Shown here: piece after piece, positions 7,684-15,910 of the stretch
Layout of the letters: the number at the start of each line of letters is the position of its first letter
How positions within the stretch are numbered: position 1 is the first letter of the stretch
DNA from: Lewinellaceae bacterium
GTDB lineage: Bacteria > Bacteroidota > Bacteroidia > Chitinophagales > Saprospiraceae
Direction of reading: 5' to 3'
Length of the DNA stretch: 64,000 nucleotides
Assembly (NCBI GenBank): GCA_020636315.1
Contig: JACJYA010000012.1
Location: 62,001 to 126,000 of the forward strand
Notes under the pieces: generated by a model
Databases searched by the model: none
Told to the model about the DNA's origin: nothing
Seen by the model: the letters and a program-made list of their open reading frames with translations, nothing else
Made by a program: the position numbers and the translations under genes

Positions 7684-8985
7684 ATGAAATATTCAATAGC
7701 TTTACTTCTGGCATTTTTTCCTTCCGCACTGATTTTTGGGCAATCCGATTTCCAGAACTGGTTAAAGAAAAAAGAAGGATTTCGGATCGAGCCTTTTATG
7801 ATGCTTCAGCTTTGGAGCAGTTATTCCGTCGGACAGGAAGTTTATAACCCGGAGCAAAACCAGTATGAATCGGTTGACGATCGGCTCAACGTGCAACTCA
7901 GGCGCGCCCGCCTGGGGTTTAAAGCTGAGCCTTATGAAGGTTTACAGTTTACCATTGCCGGAGCCTATGACCTGATCGGCCGCGATGTGCTTGCCGGGTT
8001 GGTTGGCGGGACGAACAATGGTTCTATTCCAAATTTTGGGATATGGGATGCCTTCTTCCAATGGAAAATAAAAAAGAACAGTGAGGCCTTCAATCTCGTT
8101 GGCGGTTATTTCCGCCCCCAACTGAGCCGGGAGAGCATTACTTCCGGATGGTCAGTCAACTCTATGGAAAAGTCCATGTCGCAAAACTATATCCGCCGGC
8201 ACCTCGTGGGCGCCGGGCCGGGCCGGGCGCTCGGCATCAACCTGGGCGGCCTGCTGCTTGAAGAAGGCCGCTCCGTAGGGTTGAATTACAACATAGGGAT
8301 CTTCAATCCGGTTACGCTTGCCAATAACGGCAATTCCAGCGGTTCGGCCTTCGCGCCCCTGGTTGTCGGCCGGGCAGTCGTTTATCTGGGGGATCCTGAG
8401 ATGGACAAATACAAGATCGGCTACGACATCAATTATTATGGAAAGAGGAAGGGCCTGTCGGTGGGCTTCGGAGGCTCCTGGCAGGGGAAGACTGATGTTT
8501 TCGAAAGCAGCTATGCTGCAGAGGCGGACGTGCTTTTCAACTGGGGGCCGGTGAATATTGACGGCGACTGGAATTTTATGTGGAGGGAAGGCAGCCGGCT
8601 CTCACCGGATGACCAAGTGCGAAGCTTTACCTACGCATCCAATACCGGCCACCTGCGCCTGGGATACAATATTATTGCCGGCAAAAAAGCTTTCCTGGAG
8701 CCTTCCTTTATGTTAATGCAGTTCAATGGGGCCAAAGGCCTTACCGGCCAGGCTGACGCTAAAGCCGTCGGTGCCTTTTCGGGCTCCGAACGCACCTATG
8801 ATGCCGGCATCAACTGGTACCTCAACAAGAAACACCTCAAACTGATGCTTCACTACACCTGGCGCGAAGGGGATGCCGGAGAGGCCGGGCCCGGCTTTAC
8901 CGGCAACCAGTATTTCAGCCAGAGTGAGGTGGGCGCCATCCATCGCGGCAACTGGCTGGGCCTGGGCCTGAACGCTATCTTTTGA
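7684..8985 (+). CDS. Outer-membrane porin, OprO/OprP-like
   Basis: A 433-residue protein with an N-terminal signal peptide (hydrophobic residues 4-17, cleavage near FGQ). The mature protein alternates short aromatic-rich strands with charged loops, as in a 16-stranded barrel, and ends in LGLNAIF with a terminal phenylalanine. The RRARLGFKAEPYEGLQFTIAG block near residue 73 is typical of phosphate-selective porin O/P relatives in Bacteroidota. Its position behind the thioredoxin-YeeE operon suggests passage of thiosulfate or another anion, but the terminator at 7622-7651 makes cotranscription uncertain and the substrate is unproven. Confidence 0.8.
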   Translation: MKYSIALLLAFFPSALIFGQSDFQNWLKKKEGFRIEPFMMLQLWSSYSVGQEVYNPEQNQYESVDDRLNVQLRRARLGFKAEPYEGLQFTIAGAYDLIGRDVLAGLVGGTNNGSIPNFGIWDAFFQWKIKKNSEAFNLVGGYFRPQLSRESITSGWSVNSMEKSMSQNYIRRHLVGAGPGRALGINLGGLLLEEGRSVGLNYNIGIFNPVTLANNGNSSGSAFAPLVVGRAVVYLGDPEMDKYKIGYDINYYGKRKGLSVGFGGSWQGKTDVFESSYAAEADVLFNWGPVNIDGDWNFMWREGSRLSPDDQVRSFTYASNTGHLRLGYNIIAGKKAFLEPSFMLMQFNGAKGLTGQADAKAVGAFSGSERTYDAGINWYLNKKHLKLMLHYTWREGDAGEAGPGFTGNQYFSQSEVGAIHRGNWLGLGLNAIF

Positions 8986-9047
8986 TCTTGAAACAAAATC
9001 GGTATGACTCATGTTGAACCCGGTTTTCACGCCTGAAGAAATAGAAC

Positions 9048-9094
9048 GCGCCTGCCTTACTGTAAGTGCATCCGCTGGTGAGCAAGGCAGGCGC
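9048..9094. terminator. Hairpin between convergent genes
   Basis: An 11-bp perfect stem (GCGCCTGCCTT at 9048-9058 pairing with 9084-9094) encloses a 25-nt loop. It lies between the convergent porin and SecD-like genes. There is no clear U-tract on either side, so it may be a weak bidirectional terminator or an mRNA-end stabiliser. Confidence 0.45.
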
Positions 9095-9152
9095 ATTCCA
9101 TTTCAAAATTGGGGATGGGGCCCCTGTTCCACGAGTTATGGGGTAACCCCTC

Positions 9153-10034
9153 CTACTGTTTAATCGACTTTACCCGAAGCGGAACAGGTAGTTCTCCTCC
9201 CTGAATGAGCGCAGCGGCCAGCCTGGCTTCTTCTTTGGAGAATTGGCCGGTAATCATGGCCTTGCCGGACGTGATCTCTGCCTGTACCACGGGGGCAAAG
9301 CAGACTTCGCCGTCCAATACAATGGCGATAGGCCGGAGCATATTCTCCTGCGTTGCCTGTGCCCACAGGGCGCTGCCCTCCTCATTAAAAGTAAGCCGGA
9401 TTACAGCGGTTTCCGAATTGTCCTGAGCATCGGCCTGGCTGTTTTCAACTGAGAAGCCATCAAGCAGTGGAGTCATGCCCTTACCGTAGCGCAGTGCGAA
9501 AAGTTCGAGGTTCCCCTCTTCGTCCGGTGTACGGCCATAAGCAAACTTCAGCCCTTCCGGCAATTCACCGGATGCTTGCCGGCTGCGGACAAAGTTGCCG
9601 AAGGCCGGAACGTTTTCCGGATACATCCTGCCAATTACCGCCGACATTTCATCGGTTCCTGCCGCTGTGGCCAGCCATTGGCCCCAGTCTCTTTCATCCA
9701 GTACGCTGAATGCTTCTGCCCGGGTGAACACTTCGCAAAACTCCAGCCTCCCGATGCTGGCCAGCAGGGAAAGAGCTGCCTCATCCTCAAGTGGGTTCCG
9801 GAAACGAAGAACGATCTGATGCGCTTCTGAGCGGATCTCGGTCTCGAAGGCAGAGAGGCCATAGGCCTTTAAACGTTTTGAAATGACTTTTTCTGCTTCC
9901 CGGAGCATTTCCGGCCCCGCTTCCGGGCTTTCGAGCGTGATCTCAGATAAAAGAGCAGGGGCGGAATAATTGATCCCGGGCATCAGGCTGGTGATCAGAA
10001 TGATGCAGACGGCGATATATATGAACTTTTTCAT
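9153..10034 (-). CDS. Stand-alone SecD periplasmic-domain-like protein
   Basis: A 293-residue exported protein. The ATG at 10034 gives a clean signal peptide (MKKFIYIAVCIILITSLMPG). The mature part resembles only the periplasmic P1 region of SecD. An early ferredoxin-like stretch contains ISKRLKAYGL (V-I-x-x-R-L/N-x-x-G is the SecD hallmark). The C-terminal part has IAIVLDGEVCFAPVVQAEITSGKAMITGQFS, the block in SecD where the export-head domain meets the base. The six transmembrane segments of SecD are absent, so it cannot be a translocase subunit by itself. It may bind or chaperone exported proteins in the periplasm; that role is inferred. Confidence 0.7.
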   Translation of the reverse strand: MKKFIYIAVCIILITSLMPGINYSAPALLSEITLESPEAGPEMLREAEKVISKRLKAYGLSAFETEIRSEAHQIVLRFRNPLEDEAALSLLASIGRLEFCEVFTRAEAFSVLDERDWGQWLATAAGTDEMSAVIGRMYPENVPAFGNFVRSRQASGELPEGLKFAYGRTPDEEGNLELFALRYGKGMTPLLDGFSVENSQADAQDNSETAVIRLTFNEEGSALWAQATQENMLRPIAIVLDGEVCFAPVVQAEITSGKAMITGQFSKEEARLAAALIQGGELPVPLRVKSIKQ

Positions 10035-10234
10035 TTTATGAACTTTTGAAATCAATGAATTTATTGGAAGTATAGATCCGGACATTGATGTTCTCGAGGT
10101 TTCAATATTAAATGATCAGCCTCCGGATCTACATCAGGATAGAAAGGCCGCTAAAAAAGCAAAACGTTTACACCCTCTTCGCTCTGACTTCAAAGCGGGG
10201 TAACCTGTCTTGCATTTTGTCCTGGTGCTTATTT

Positions 10235-10612
10235 TCAGCCTTTTAGGGCAGGAGAGGGAATTTTCCGGCAGGAATACAGGATGCAGCGTTTCACAACTGG
10301 CGAAAAAGTGAAAACACAAGCAGCCTGTCCCGGAAGATGAAACGGATGGAAGGAACTCAGAATAAGAGGCGCAGCTGGCCCACCATCACCACGGCCTGCA
10401 GGAAATTGAGGAACGTCCGGGCTATGGGCGGGAAGCACCGCTTTGCAGGTATGCGTGTGAACCTGATAGGCAAGTGCTGCCTGTTCGGGATGAAGAACGG
10501 CCTCAGGTTCGAAAGCTTTCCCCATTCCCAGCAATAGGAGAATCGAAAAGAGAAAAGCCAGTACCCTGAACCGGGCCGTGTCATGGTTGATATGCCTGTC
10601 CGAGTGTGACAT
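10235..10612 (-). CDS. Small hypothetical protein with one membrane segment
   Basis: A possible 125-residue protein from the ATG at 10612. Residues 11-30 are strongly hydrophobic (a signal anchor or signal peptide). The rest is rich in His, Pro and Cys, with THTC, HSP and FHPFH clusters that could hold metal, but no family is recognised. It lies between the ArsA-like gene and the SecD-like gene on the same strand. Shadow frames on the other strand are short. It may be a real small exported protein or a spurious frame. Confidence 0.35.
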   Translation of the reverse strand: MSHSDRHINHDTARFRVLAFLFSILLLLGMGKAFEPEAVLHPEQAALAYQVHTHTCKAVLPAHSPDVPQFPAGRGDGGPAAPLILSSFHPFHLPGQAACVFTFSPVVKRCILYSCRKIPSPALKG

Positions 10613-10683
10613 CGGGCAGCAAGTTAGGATAATTTGAGGCAAAAGTCAATTCAGAAGAACAAGCCCTTCCGCGGCCTATCCTG

Positions 10684-11841
10684 TCATCGGGCCAGGTGTA
10701 TCTCCAGCCAGGGCGCATGGAATTCGTAATTTTCCAACCGGAGGTAATTGGCAAAGCGGGGAAGAAAAATAGACCGCCGCTGATTGCCCAGGCTAATGAC
10801 TAGTTCATCTCCGAATTTCTTGAGCGTAACTTCCCCTTCTTCCACGAAAGGCAGTTTGATGCGGGCAAGATAACCTTCTCCTTCCTCTCTGATCTCGAAG
10901 GGGTTATCCTGATAGAGGATAGCGGCAGGATCGGTATCCTTGTAAACAGACTGGCCGATCCTGGACAGCAGCTCCATCCCAAAAACTTCCTGGCCCTGGT
11001 GTTCAACCTCGAAGATGGGCAGTGGTTCGAAAGAGTCCCTTATTTCCTGAAGGTATTGCTGCTGGGAGGCTACGTATTTCCTGAAGACCCCCTTTCCTGC
11101 CTCTTCCGGGAAGATCCGGTTGACGATCACTCCGTCAACGTTGTAGCCGTAAAGCTGAAGGTAGGAGTACGCTCGTTTTGCTTCCTTAATGACCATGCGC
11201 TCGGGGTTGACGACAATGCGGATAGAACAAACTTCCGGATCCTGCATCACCTGCTGTATGCGCTCGAGTTTATCAAAAAGCGTTTCCAGCTCCTCCATCC
11301 CTTTATCCAGAGGAATGCCGGTCATGGTGCGCACCATGGCGCCGAAGCCCTTCATAGCGAACCGCTGGCCGGGAAAGGCTTTCATTACCCAGGATTGAGT
11401 GACCTGTGGCAGGGACAGCAAACTGAGCGTCTCTCCGGTCGGTGCGCTATCGATCACGACGAGTTCATATTCTTTCTTGCGATAATATTCTTCCAGCCAC
11501 AAAAAGGCGGAAGCTTCTTCCATGCCCGGCAAAGCGGAGAGCTCCTCCGCCACCACATTTTTCACTCCCTGGAATTTAAAGACCGACAACATCAACTGGC
11601 GGACGCTTTCCCAGTGCTTTTTCATGGAGTAGTAAACGTCGAACTCCTGCGCGAAAAGATTGGGCGCCACTTCTTGTGGCTCCGGCTTCAGTTCCCGGTC
11701 AAGGGCGTCGGAGAGGCTGTGGGCCGGATCGGTGGAAAGCACCAGGGTTTTGATGCCTTTACGGGCGGCATGGAGGGCTGTGGCAGCAGAAAGTGTGGTC
11801 TTTCCCACGCCACCCTTCCCGGTAAAGAGTATAATGCGCAT
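10684..11841 (-). CDS. ArsA/Get3-family ATPase with C-terminal Hsp20-like domain
   Basis: A 385-residue ATPase. The N-terminus carries the deviant Walker A motif GKGGVGKTT (residues 8-16), followed by STDPAHSLSDAL, the switch I region of ArsA/Get3 proteins. VVIDSAPTGETLSLL near residue 130 is switch II. The last 60 residues (EEGEVTLKKFGDELVISLGNQ and on) resemble the alpha-crystallin-like domain found at the C-terminus of bacterial ArsA-like ATPases. There is only one ATPase half, and no arsenic operon genes (arsB, arsR, arsD) nearby, so arsenite extrusion is unlikely; a membrane-protein targeting or chaperone role is more plausible. Confidence 0.85.
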   Translation of the reverse strand: MRIILFTGKGGVGKTTLSAATALHAARKGIKTLVLSTDPAHSLSDALDRELKPEPQEVAPNLFAQEFDVYYSMKKHWESVRQLMLSVFKFQGVKNVVAEELSALPGMEEASAFLWLEEYYRKKEYELVVIDSAPTGETLSLLSLPQVTQSWVMKAFPGQRFAMKGFGAMVRTMTGIPLDKGMEELETLFDKLERIQQVMQDPEVCSIRIVVNPERMVIKEAKRAYSYLQLYGYNVDGVIVNRIFPEEAGKGVFRKYVASQQQYLQEIRDSFEPLPIFEVEHQGQEVFGMELLSRIGQSVYKDTDPAAILYQDNPFEIREEGEGYLARIKLPFVEEGEVTLKKFGDELVISLGNQRRSIFLPRFANYLRLENYEFHAPWLEIHLAR

Positions 11842-11943
11842 ACTTCGTGCCTGTTTTTAACTAGGAAAGGATCGAGCCGCTGAAATGTTGTGCCTCCTGC
11901 CCACTTTTGCGGTGCAGGCAGGAAACAAAAAGCACCAGTCCAC

Positions 11944-13959
11944 TCAATCAATCAAATAAATCTCTTCCACTTCTTTCACGGGCTGCCGGCAGGCATAATC
12001 TTTACAGACATAGATGAGGGTTTGTCCGTCTGCGGGCCAGCGGTGGGCGAGCAAAGGGTGGCTGTCATCAGGTTTTTCGGAGGACATCAGGACATGGTGC
12101 CCTAAGAACTCGCTGTTGGCTTCCCGCACCTTTTCCCCGGCCTGCGGCCCCACAATAGCGATTTCCAGGCGCCCGTAAACTTCCGCAGTCAGCAATGTGG
12201 CCCAGCGGGCATACGGAAGGGGGGATTCCAACAGGAGATTGCCCGCCGCGAGCAGCATCCGGCGGCTCAGCTCCTGCCACTCCGGCTTGTCGAGCAGAAG
12301 GCCAAGCCGCTGCAGGTTGGATGCCATTACCGCATTGGGGTTGGGCATATCCTCTTCCCTAACGGGTAATTGCCGGAGTGGGCCTCCAGTGTTTTTGGTT
12401 GCGGAATAGTAAAACAAACCGGCGCTTTCCTCCCAGAATAACTCCCGGGCCTTTTCCATCAATTCTTCGGCAGTTGCCAGCCAGCCGGGTTGTTGTGTCA
12501 CGGAATGCAGTTCCAGTAAGGCTTCGGCCAGGTATGCGTAGCCATCGAGAAAAGCGGGGATGTTCCGGCGGCAGAGATGCAGTAAGGTTCCATCCTGTTT
12601 GCGGCCGTGATCCAGAATAAAAGCCATGGTTTGTCCGGCAACATTCAGGAATTGCCGGTTACTGGTAGCCCCATAGGCCCGGGCATAGGCAGTGACGGCA
12701 AGGGCATTCCAGGGCAGGATCAGCTTTTTGTCGTGCCGGGGCCGGGGCCTTTGTATTTGCTTTACCTTTAGCTTTTGCCAGCAGCGTTTCAGAAACCCCT
12801 CCATATCCGCCAGCCCGATTCCCTTACTTTGGGCAAATTCTTTAATGCTTTGTGTGGCATACGGGATGTTTCTGCCCTCCCAGTTGCCTTCTTTTGAGAT
12901 GTTGTAATATTCAATGAACCAGCCGGCCTCGGCGCCCAGCAGCTCGGCCACCTCATTGTGGTTCCAGGTGTAATAACCGCCTTCCTGCCCTCCGGATTCG
13001 GCATCGAGGGCGGCATAGAAGCCTCCCTCCGGCCTGCCGAGGTAGCCTTCCAGGAAGGAAAGGGTTTCCAGAAGAGCAGAACGATATTTACCCTTTTTCG
13101 TCCATTTGTAAATATCCGCAAGCAGGCGGGCAATCAGAGCGTTGTCGTAAAGCATTTTTTCGAAATGAGGAATCCTCCATTGCCGGTCAGTAGTATAGCG
13201 GGCGAAACCTCCTTCCAGGTGTCCGCGGATACCTCCCCTCAACATGGCATCCAGGCTGAGAAGAAGTTGGTGGAAAGCCGGCAGGCTTGAGGTGTGCCAG
13301 GCATAATGCATGAGGAACTCCAGGGCCATGGTGTTGGGGAATTTGGCCCCCTGCCCGAATCCGCCATAGCTGGTATCGAACTGCTGCCGGAGGGTATCGA
13401 AAAGCTGGTTTACCGTTTCGGTGCTGAACAGTTTAGAGCCCACCGGCAGGGGAGTTATGCGTTCGCGGCGTTCCATACGGGCCAGGACTTTTTCCGCCTC
13501 CCGTTCCACTGCCCGCCGGTTTTCGTAAAAATTGTAGGCGGCATACTGCAGCGCCTGCATCCAGGATTGAATGCGCTGGCCGGGTTGGGGCGGGAAATAG
13601 GTGCCGGCAAAATAGGGCCTGCCCTGAGGAGTGAGAAAAACGTTGAGCGGCCAGCCACCTTTTCCGGTAATGGCTTCACAAGCCGCCATGTACAAAGCGT
13701 CGAGGTCGGGCCGTTCCTCCCGATCTACTTTGATATTGATGAAATGATCGTTCATGTAAGCGGCCACCTCATCGTCTTCAAAACTCTCGCGGGCCATTAC
13801 GTGGCACCAGTGGCAGGTGCTGTAGCCTATACTGAGCAAAATGGGTTTATCCTCCTTACGAGCGCGTTCCAGCACAGCTACCCCCCACGGCTGCCAGTTT
13901 ACCGGGTTATCCGCGTGTTGTCGGAGGTAGGGGCTATTTTCGTTTTTTAGTTGGTTCAT
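11944..13959 (-). CDS. SSP411/YyaL-like protein: thioredoxin domain plus six-hairpin glycosidase-like domain
   Basis: A 671-residue cytosolic protein. The start MNQLKNENSPYLRQHADNPV is the family's characteristic N-terminus. The thioredoxin-like domain has STCHWCHVM with Cys49 and Cys52. The region from about residue 200 on (GHLEGGFARYTTDRQWRIPHFEKMLYDNA near 240) is an alpha/alpha toroid like six-hairpin glycosidases. Length and order match bacterial relatives of human SPATA20. Their biochemical function is not established. The ArsA-like gene follows on the same strand about 100 bp downstream. Confidence 0.88.
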   Translation of the reverse strand: MNQLKNENSPYLRQHADNPVNWQPWGVAVLERARKEDKPILLSIGYSTCHWCHVMARESFEDDEVAAYMNDHFINIKVDREERPDLDALYMAACEAITGKGGWPLNVFLTPQGRPYFAGTYFPPQPGQRIQSWMQALQYAAYNFYENRRAVEREAEKVLARMERRERITPLPVGSKLFSTETVNQLFDTLRQQFDTSYGGFGQGAKFPNTMALEFLMHYAWHTSSLPAFHQLLLSLDAMLRGGIRGHLEGGFARYTTDRQWRIPHFEKMLYDNALIARLLADIYKWTKKGKYRSALLETLSFLEGYLGRPEGGFYAALDAESGGQEGGYYTWNHNEVAELLGAEAGWFIEYYNISKEGNWEGRNIPYATQSIKEFAQSKGIGLADMEGFLKRCWQKLKVKQIQRPRPRHDKKLILPWNALAVTAYARAYGATSNRQFLNVAGQTMAFILDHGRKQDGTLLHLCRRNIPAFLDGYAYLAEALLELHSVTQQPGWLATAEELMEKARELFWEESAGLFYYSATKNTGGPLRQLPVREEDMPNPNAVMASNLQRLGLLLDKPEWQELSRRMLLAAGNLLLESPLPYARWATLLTAEVYGRLEIAIVGPQAGEKVREANSEFLGHHVLMSSEKPDDSHPLLAHRWPADGQTLIYVCKDYACRQPVKEVEEIYLID

Positions 13960-14128
13960 ACTGTGAAATTAGGCAAGTACAGAGCCGGAAAAAAATTAGA
14001 AATATATTAAATTCAATGGCCAGGGAAAATCCAATCGGTATTCCACAATTTTTTTACTTTATTTAAGATACCAATTCATGGTTTTTCGTCTAAGATGATG
14101 CATCATCATCCCAAAACACTTTCAAAAC

Positions 14129-15073
14129 ATGATTAAAAAACGAACCATTATGAAGTTAACACCCACATTAGGCATTTTGCTCATCATGAGCCTCGCCACC
14201 TTTTCCTGTGTAAGCAAAAAGGAATTTATGGCCCTTCAGACTGAACTGGACGTCGCCAATAAAGACCTGGGCAAATGCGGAGAAAGCCTGAATGAGTATA
14301 TGAACCGGCTCTCTGCCTGCGAACAGGACAAGGCCAGGCTCAACGGCGAGATCAGGAACCTCCAGAACTCTATGCAGTTGAGAGAAGAACAAATGGCGGA
14401 CCTCCGCAATCAGTTGGCCGATGTCAAAGCTCAGCGAGATAAGCAACTGACCCAGGTGGAAGGCCTGACCAACCTCTCTCAATCAGCCAATCAGAACATC
14501 AGCCAGACCTTGTCGCAACTGGAGAAAAAGGACAAATACATCCGGCTCCTGCAAGCTGCAAAAACCAGGGCCGACTCCATTAACCTGGCGTTGGCCGTCA
14601 ACCTGAAAAGCGTACTCAGCAAAGGCATTGAAGATGAAGATGTCGAGGTGAAAGTCGATAAAACAGTCGTTTTTGTCAACCTTTCCGATAAAATGCTCTA
14701 CCAGAGTGGGAGTTACAAGATCACGGCCAGAGCCAATGAAGTACTGGGTAAGATCGCTCAGATCATCCAATCCCGTCCCGAGCTCGAAGTAATGGTGGAG
14801 GGCTATACCGATAATGTGCCCATCAAAAATTCCTGCATTGACGATAACTGGGACCTGAGCGTTAAAAGAGCAACCTCCGTAGTCCGTGCTTTGCAGCAGA
14901 ATCACAATGTTGACCCCAACCGGCTGATCGCCGCCGGCAGGGGCGAGTACAATACTCTGGCCAGTAACGATACTGCAGAGGGCCGCGCCACCAACCGCCG
15001 CACCCGGATCATCATTCTGCCCAAGCTGGACCAGTTCTACGACTTGCTGAACCCCAATATGGCGCCGAAGTAG
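14129..15073 (+). CDS. OmpA/MotB-family lipoprotein
   Basis: A 314-residue lipoprotein. After a basic start the hydrophobic segment ends in LATFSC, a lipobox with the acylated Cys about residue 27. A second ATG at 14150 (MKLTPTLG) would also give a good signal peptide. Residues 35-150 are a long coiled coil with many Gln, Asp and Lys. The C-terminal domain is OmpA-like and peptidoglycan-binding: VMVEGYTDNVPI, SVKRATSVVRAL, RLIAAGRGEYN and NRRTRIIILP are the usual blocks. Probably tethers the outer membrane to peptidoglycan. Confidence 0.88.
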   Translation: MIKKRTIMKLTPTLGILLIMSLATFSCVSKKEFMALQTELDVANKDLGKCGESLNEYMNRLSACEQDKARLNGEIRNLQNSMQLREEQMADLRNQLADVKAQRDKQLTQVEGLTNLSQSANQNISQTLSQLEKKDKYIRLLQAAKTRADSINLALAVNLKSVLSKGIEDEDVEVKVDKTVVFVNLSDKMLYQSGSYKITARANEVLGKIAQIIQSRPELEVMVEGYTDNVPIKNSCIDDNWDLSVKRATSVVRALQQNHNVDPNRLIAAGRGEYNTLASNDTAEGRATNRRTRIIILPKLDQFYDLLNPNMAPK

Positions 15074-15120
15074 GGGATATGGAGAGCGGGGTGACAGGGA
15101 GAGGGGGTGACATGGAAGAG

Positions 15121-15189
15121 GGGGTGACGGGGAGACATGGAGAGGGGCTTCCCATCACCCCTTTCTCCGTGTCTCCCCGTCATCCTCTC
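15121..15189. terminator. Long hairpin between convergent genes
   Basis: A long imperfect inverted repeat with GACGGGGAGACA on the left arm pairing with TGTCTCCCCGTC on the right arm, plus further pairs inside. It sits between the convergent OmpA lipoprotein and the DUF3365 gene. The left arm is one unit of an irregular direct repeat (GGGGTGACnGGGAG) beginning at 15090. No long T-run; it may act as a bidirectional terminator. Confidence 0.5.
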
Positions 15190-15810
15190 TCAATCTCTTT
15201 TCAAACGCACACTCCACATCCCACGCAAGTCTCCTGCCTGATAGCCTATGGCCTCATCTTCGGGGTACAGTTGGCGGATTATGGCATAATCGTCCTCTTT
15301 GATAGTCTCACCGGGAATACCATGGCACTTCAGGCAAAGTTCCTGGGTTTGGATCGGAGCGTAGTAAGCTACCGTTGACGCATCAATTGCCCTGACGGCC
15401 GGTTGCAGCGGCTCACCAGCTTCTGCGAGGGTGTGGTATTCCTGTAAAACGGCCAGTTCCGCATCTGTTGGTTTATCCTCAGGGTTGCGAACTTTGAGGC
15501 TGGTGCGCCGTATGGCAGCCCCGTGAACCCGGGAGAGGCTGTCCACTAAGGGATATGCCACCAGGTTACAATACTTCACCGCTCCGGCCACTCCCTCTTT
15601 CTGCAGTGCATTCCGAAGCTGCCCACTCAGTGCAGCGAAGGTAGCGGAAGTGATCCCGGCGCCCTTTTCAAGGACGGCTTCCCGCTCTTTGTTCGTCAGG
15701 CTACCTTGTTCTTTTGGAGGAGCACTTTGGTTGGAAGCAGTATTGTTGTTACAGGTGAACAGAAAAAAGAGGGCGAGAAGGCCCGGAAGAGAATGGATTT
15801 TCCATTTCAT
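15190..15810 (-). CDS. DUF3365 (Tll0287-like) haem-binding lipoprotein
   Basis: A 206-residue exported protein. I use the ATG at 15810, where MKWKIHSLPGLLALFFLFTC gives a lipoprotein signal with Cys20. The mature part has YCNLVAYPLVDSL and ASTVAYYAPIQTQELCLKCHG, with a CxxCH haem c motif, as in Tll0287/DUF3365 sensor-like domains. In other proteins this fold binds haem c and serves as a redox or gas sensor, or electron carrier. It lies 100 bp downstream of a CstB-like persulfide dioxygenase on the same strand, beyond the terminator at 15857-15902, so it may be transcribed separately. A link to sulfite or thiosulfate oxidation is possible but unproven. Confidence 0.8.
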   Translation of the reverse strand: MKWKIHSLPGLLALFFLFTCNNNTASNQSAPPKEQGSLTNKEREAVLEKGAGITSATFAALSGQLRNALQKEGVAGAVKYCNLVAYPLVDSLSRVHGAAIRRTSLKVRNPEDKPTDAELAVLQEYHTLAEAGEPLQPAVRAIDASTVAYYAPIQTQELCLKCHGIPGETIKEDDYAIIRQLYPEDEAIGYQAGDLRGMWSVRLKRD

Positions 15811-15856
15811 AGGCTGAGGGTTTAAAAAGAGAGGAGGTTGCAAAGCGTTATTAACA

Positions 15857-15902
15857 AAAAAAAACGGCGCGCCCGGGCCATTCCCAGGCAGCGCCGGTTT
15901 TT
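15857..15902 (-). terminator. Strong rho-independent terminator after the first CstB-like gene
   Basis: On the minus strand, just after the stop codon at 15911, a stem of CCGGCGC pairing with GCGCCG, with further internal GC pairs, is followed by about ten T. A-rich sequence on the other side may make it work in both directions. Confidence 0.75.
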
Positions 15903-15910
15903 TTAATAAT

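Noticed and set aside
10684..11841. Arsenite pump ATPase (arsA)
   Set aside because: Only one ATPase half, no arsB/arsR/arsD nearby, and an Hsp20-like tail; an arsenic role is not supported.
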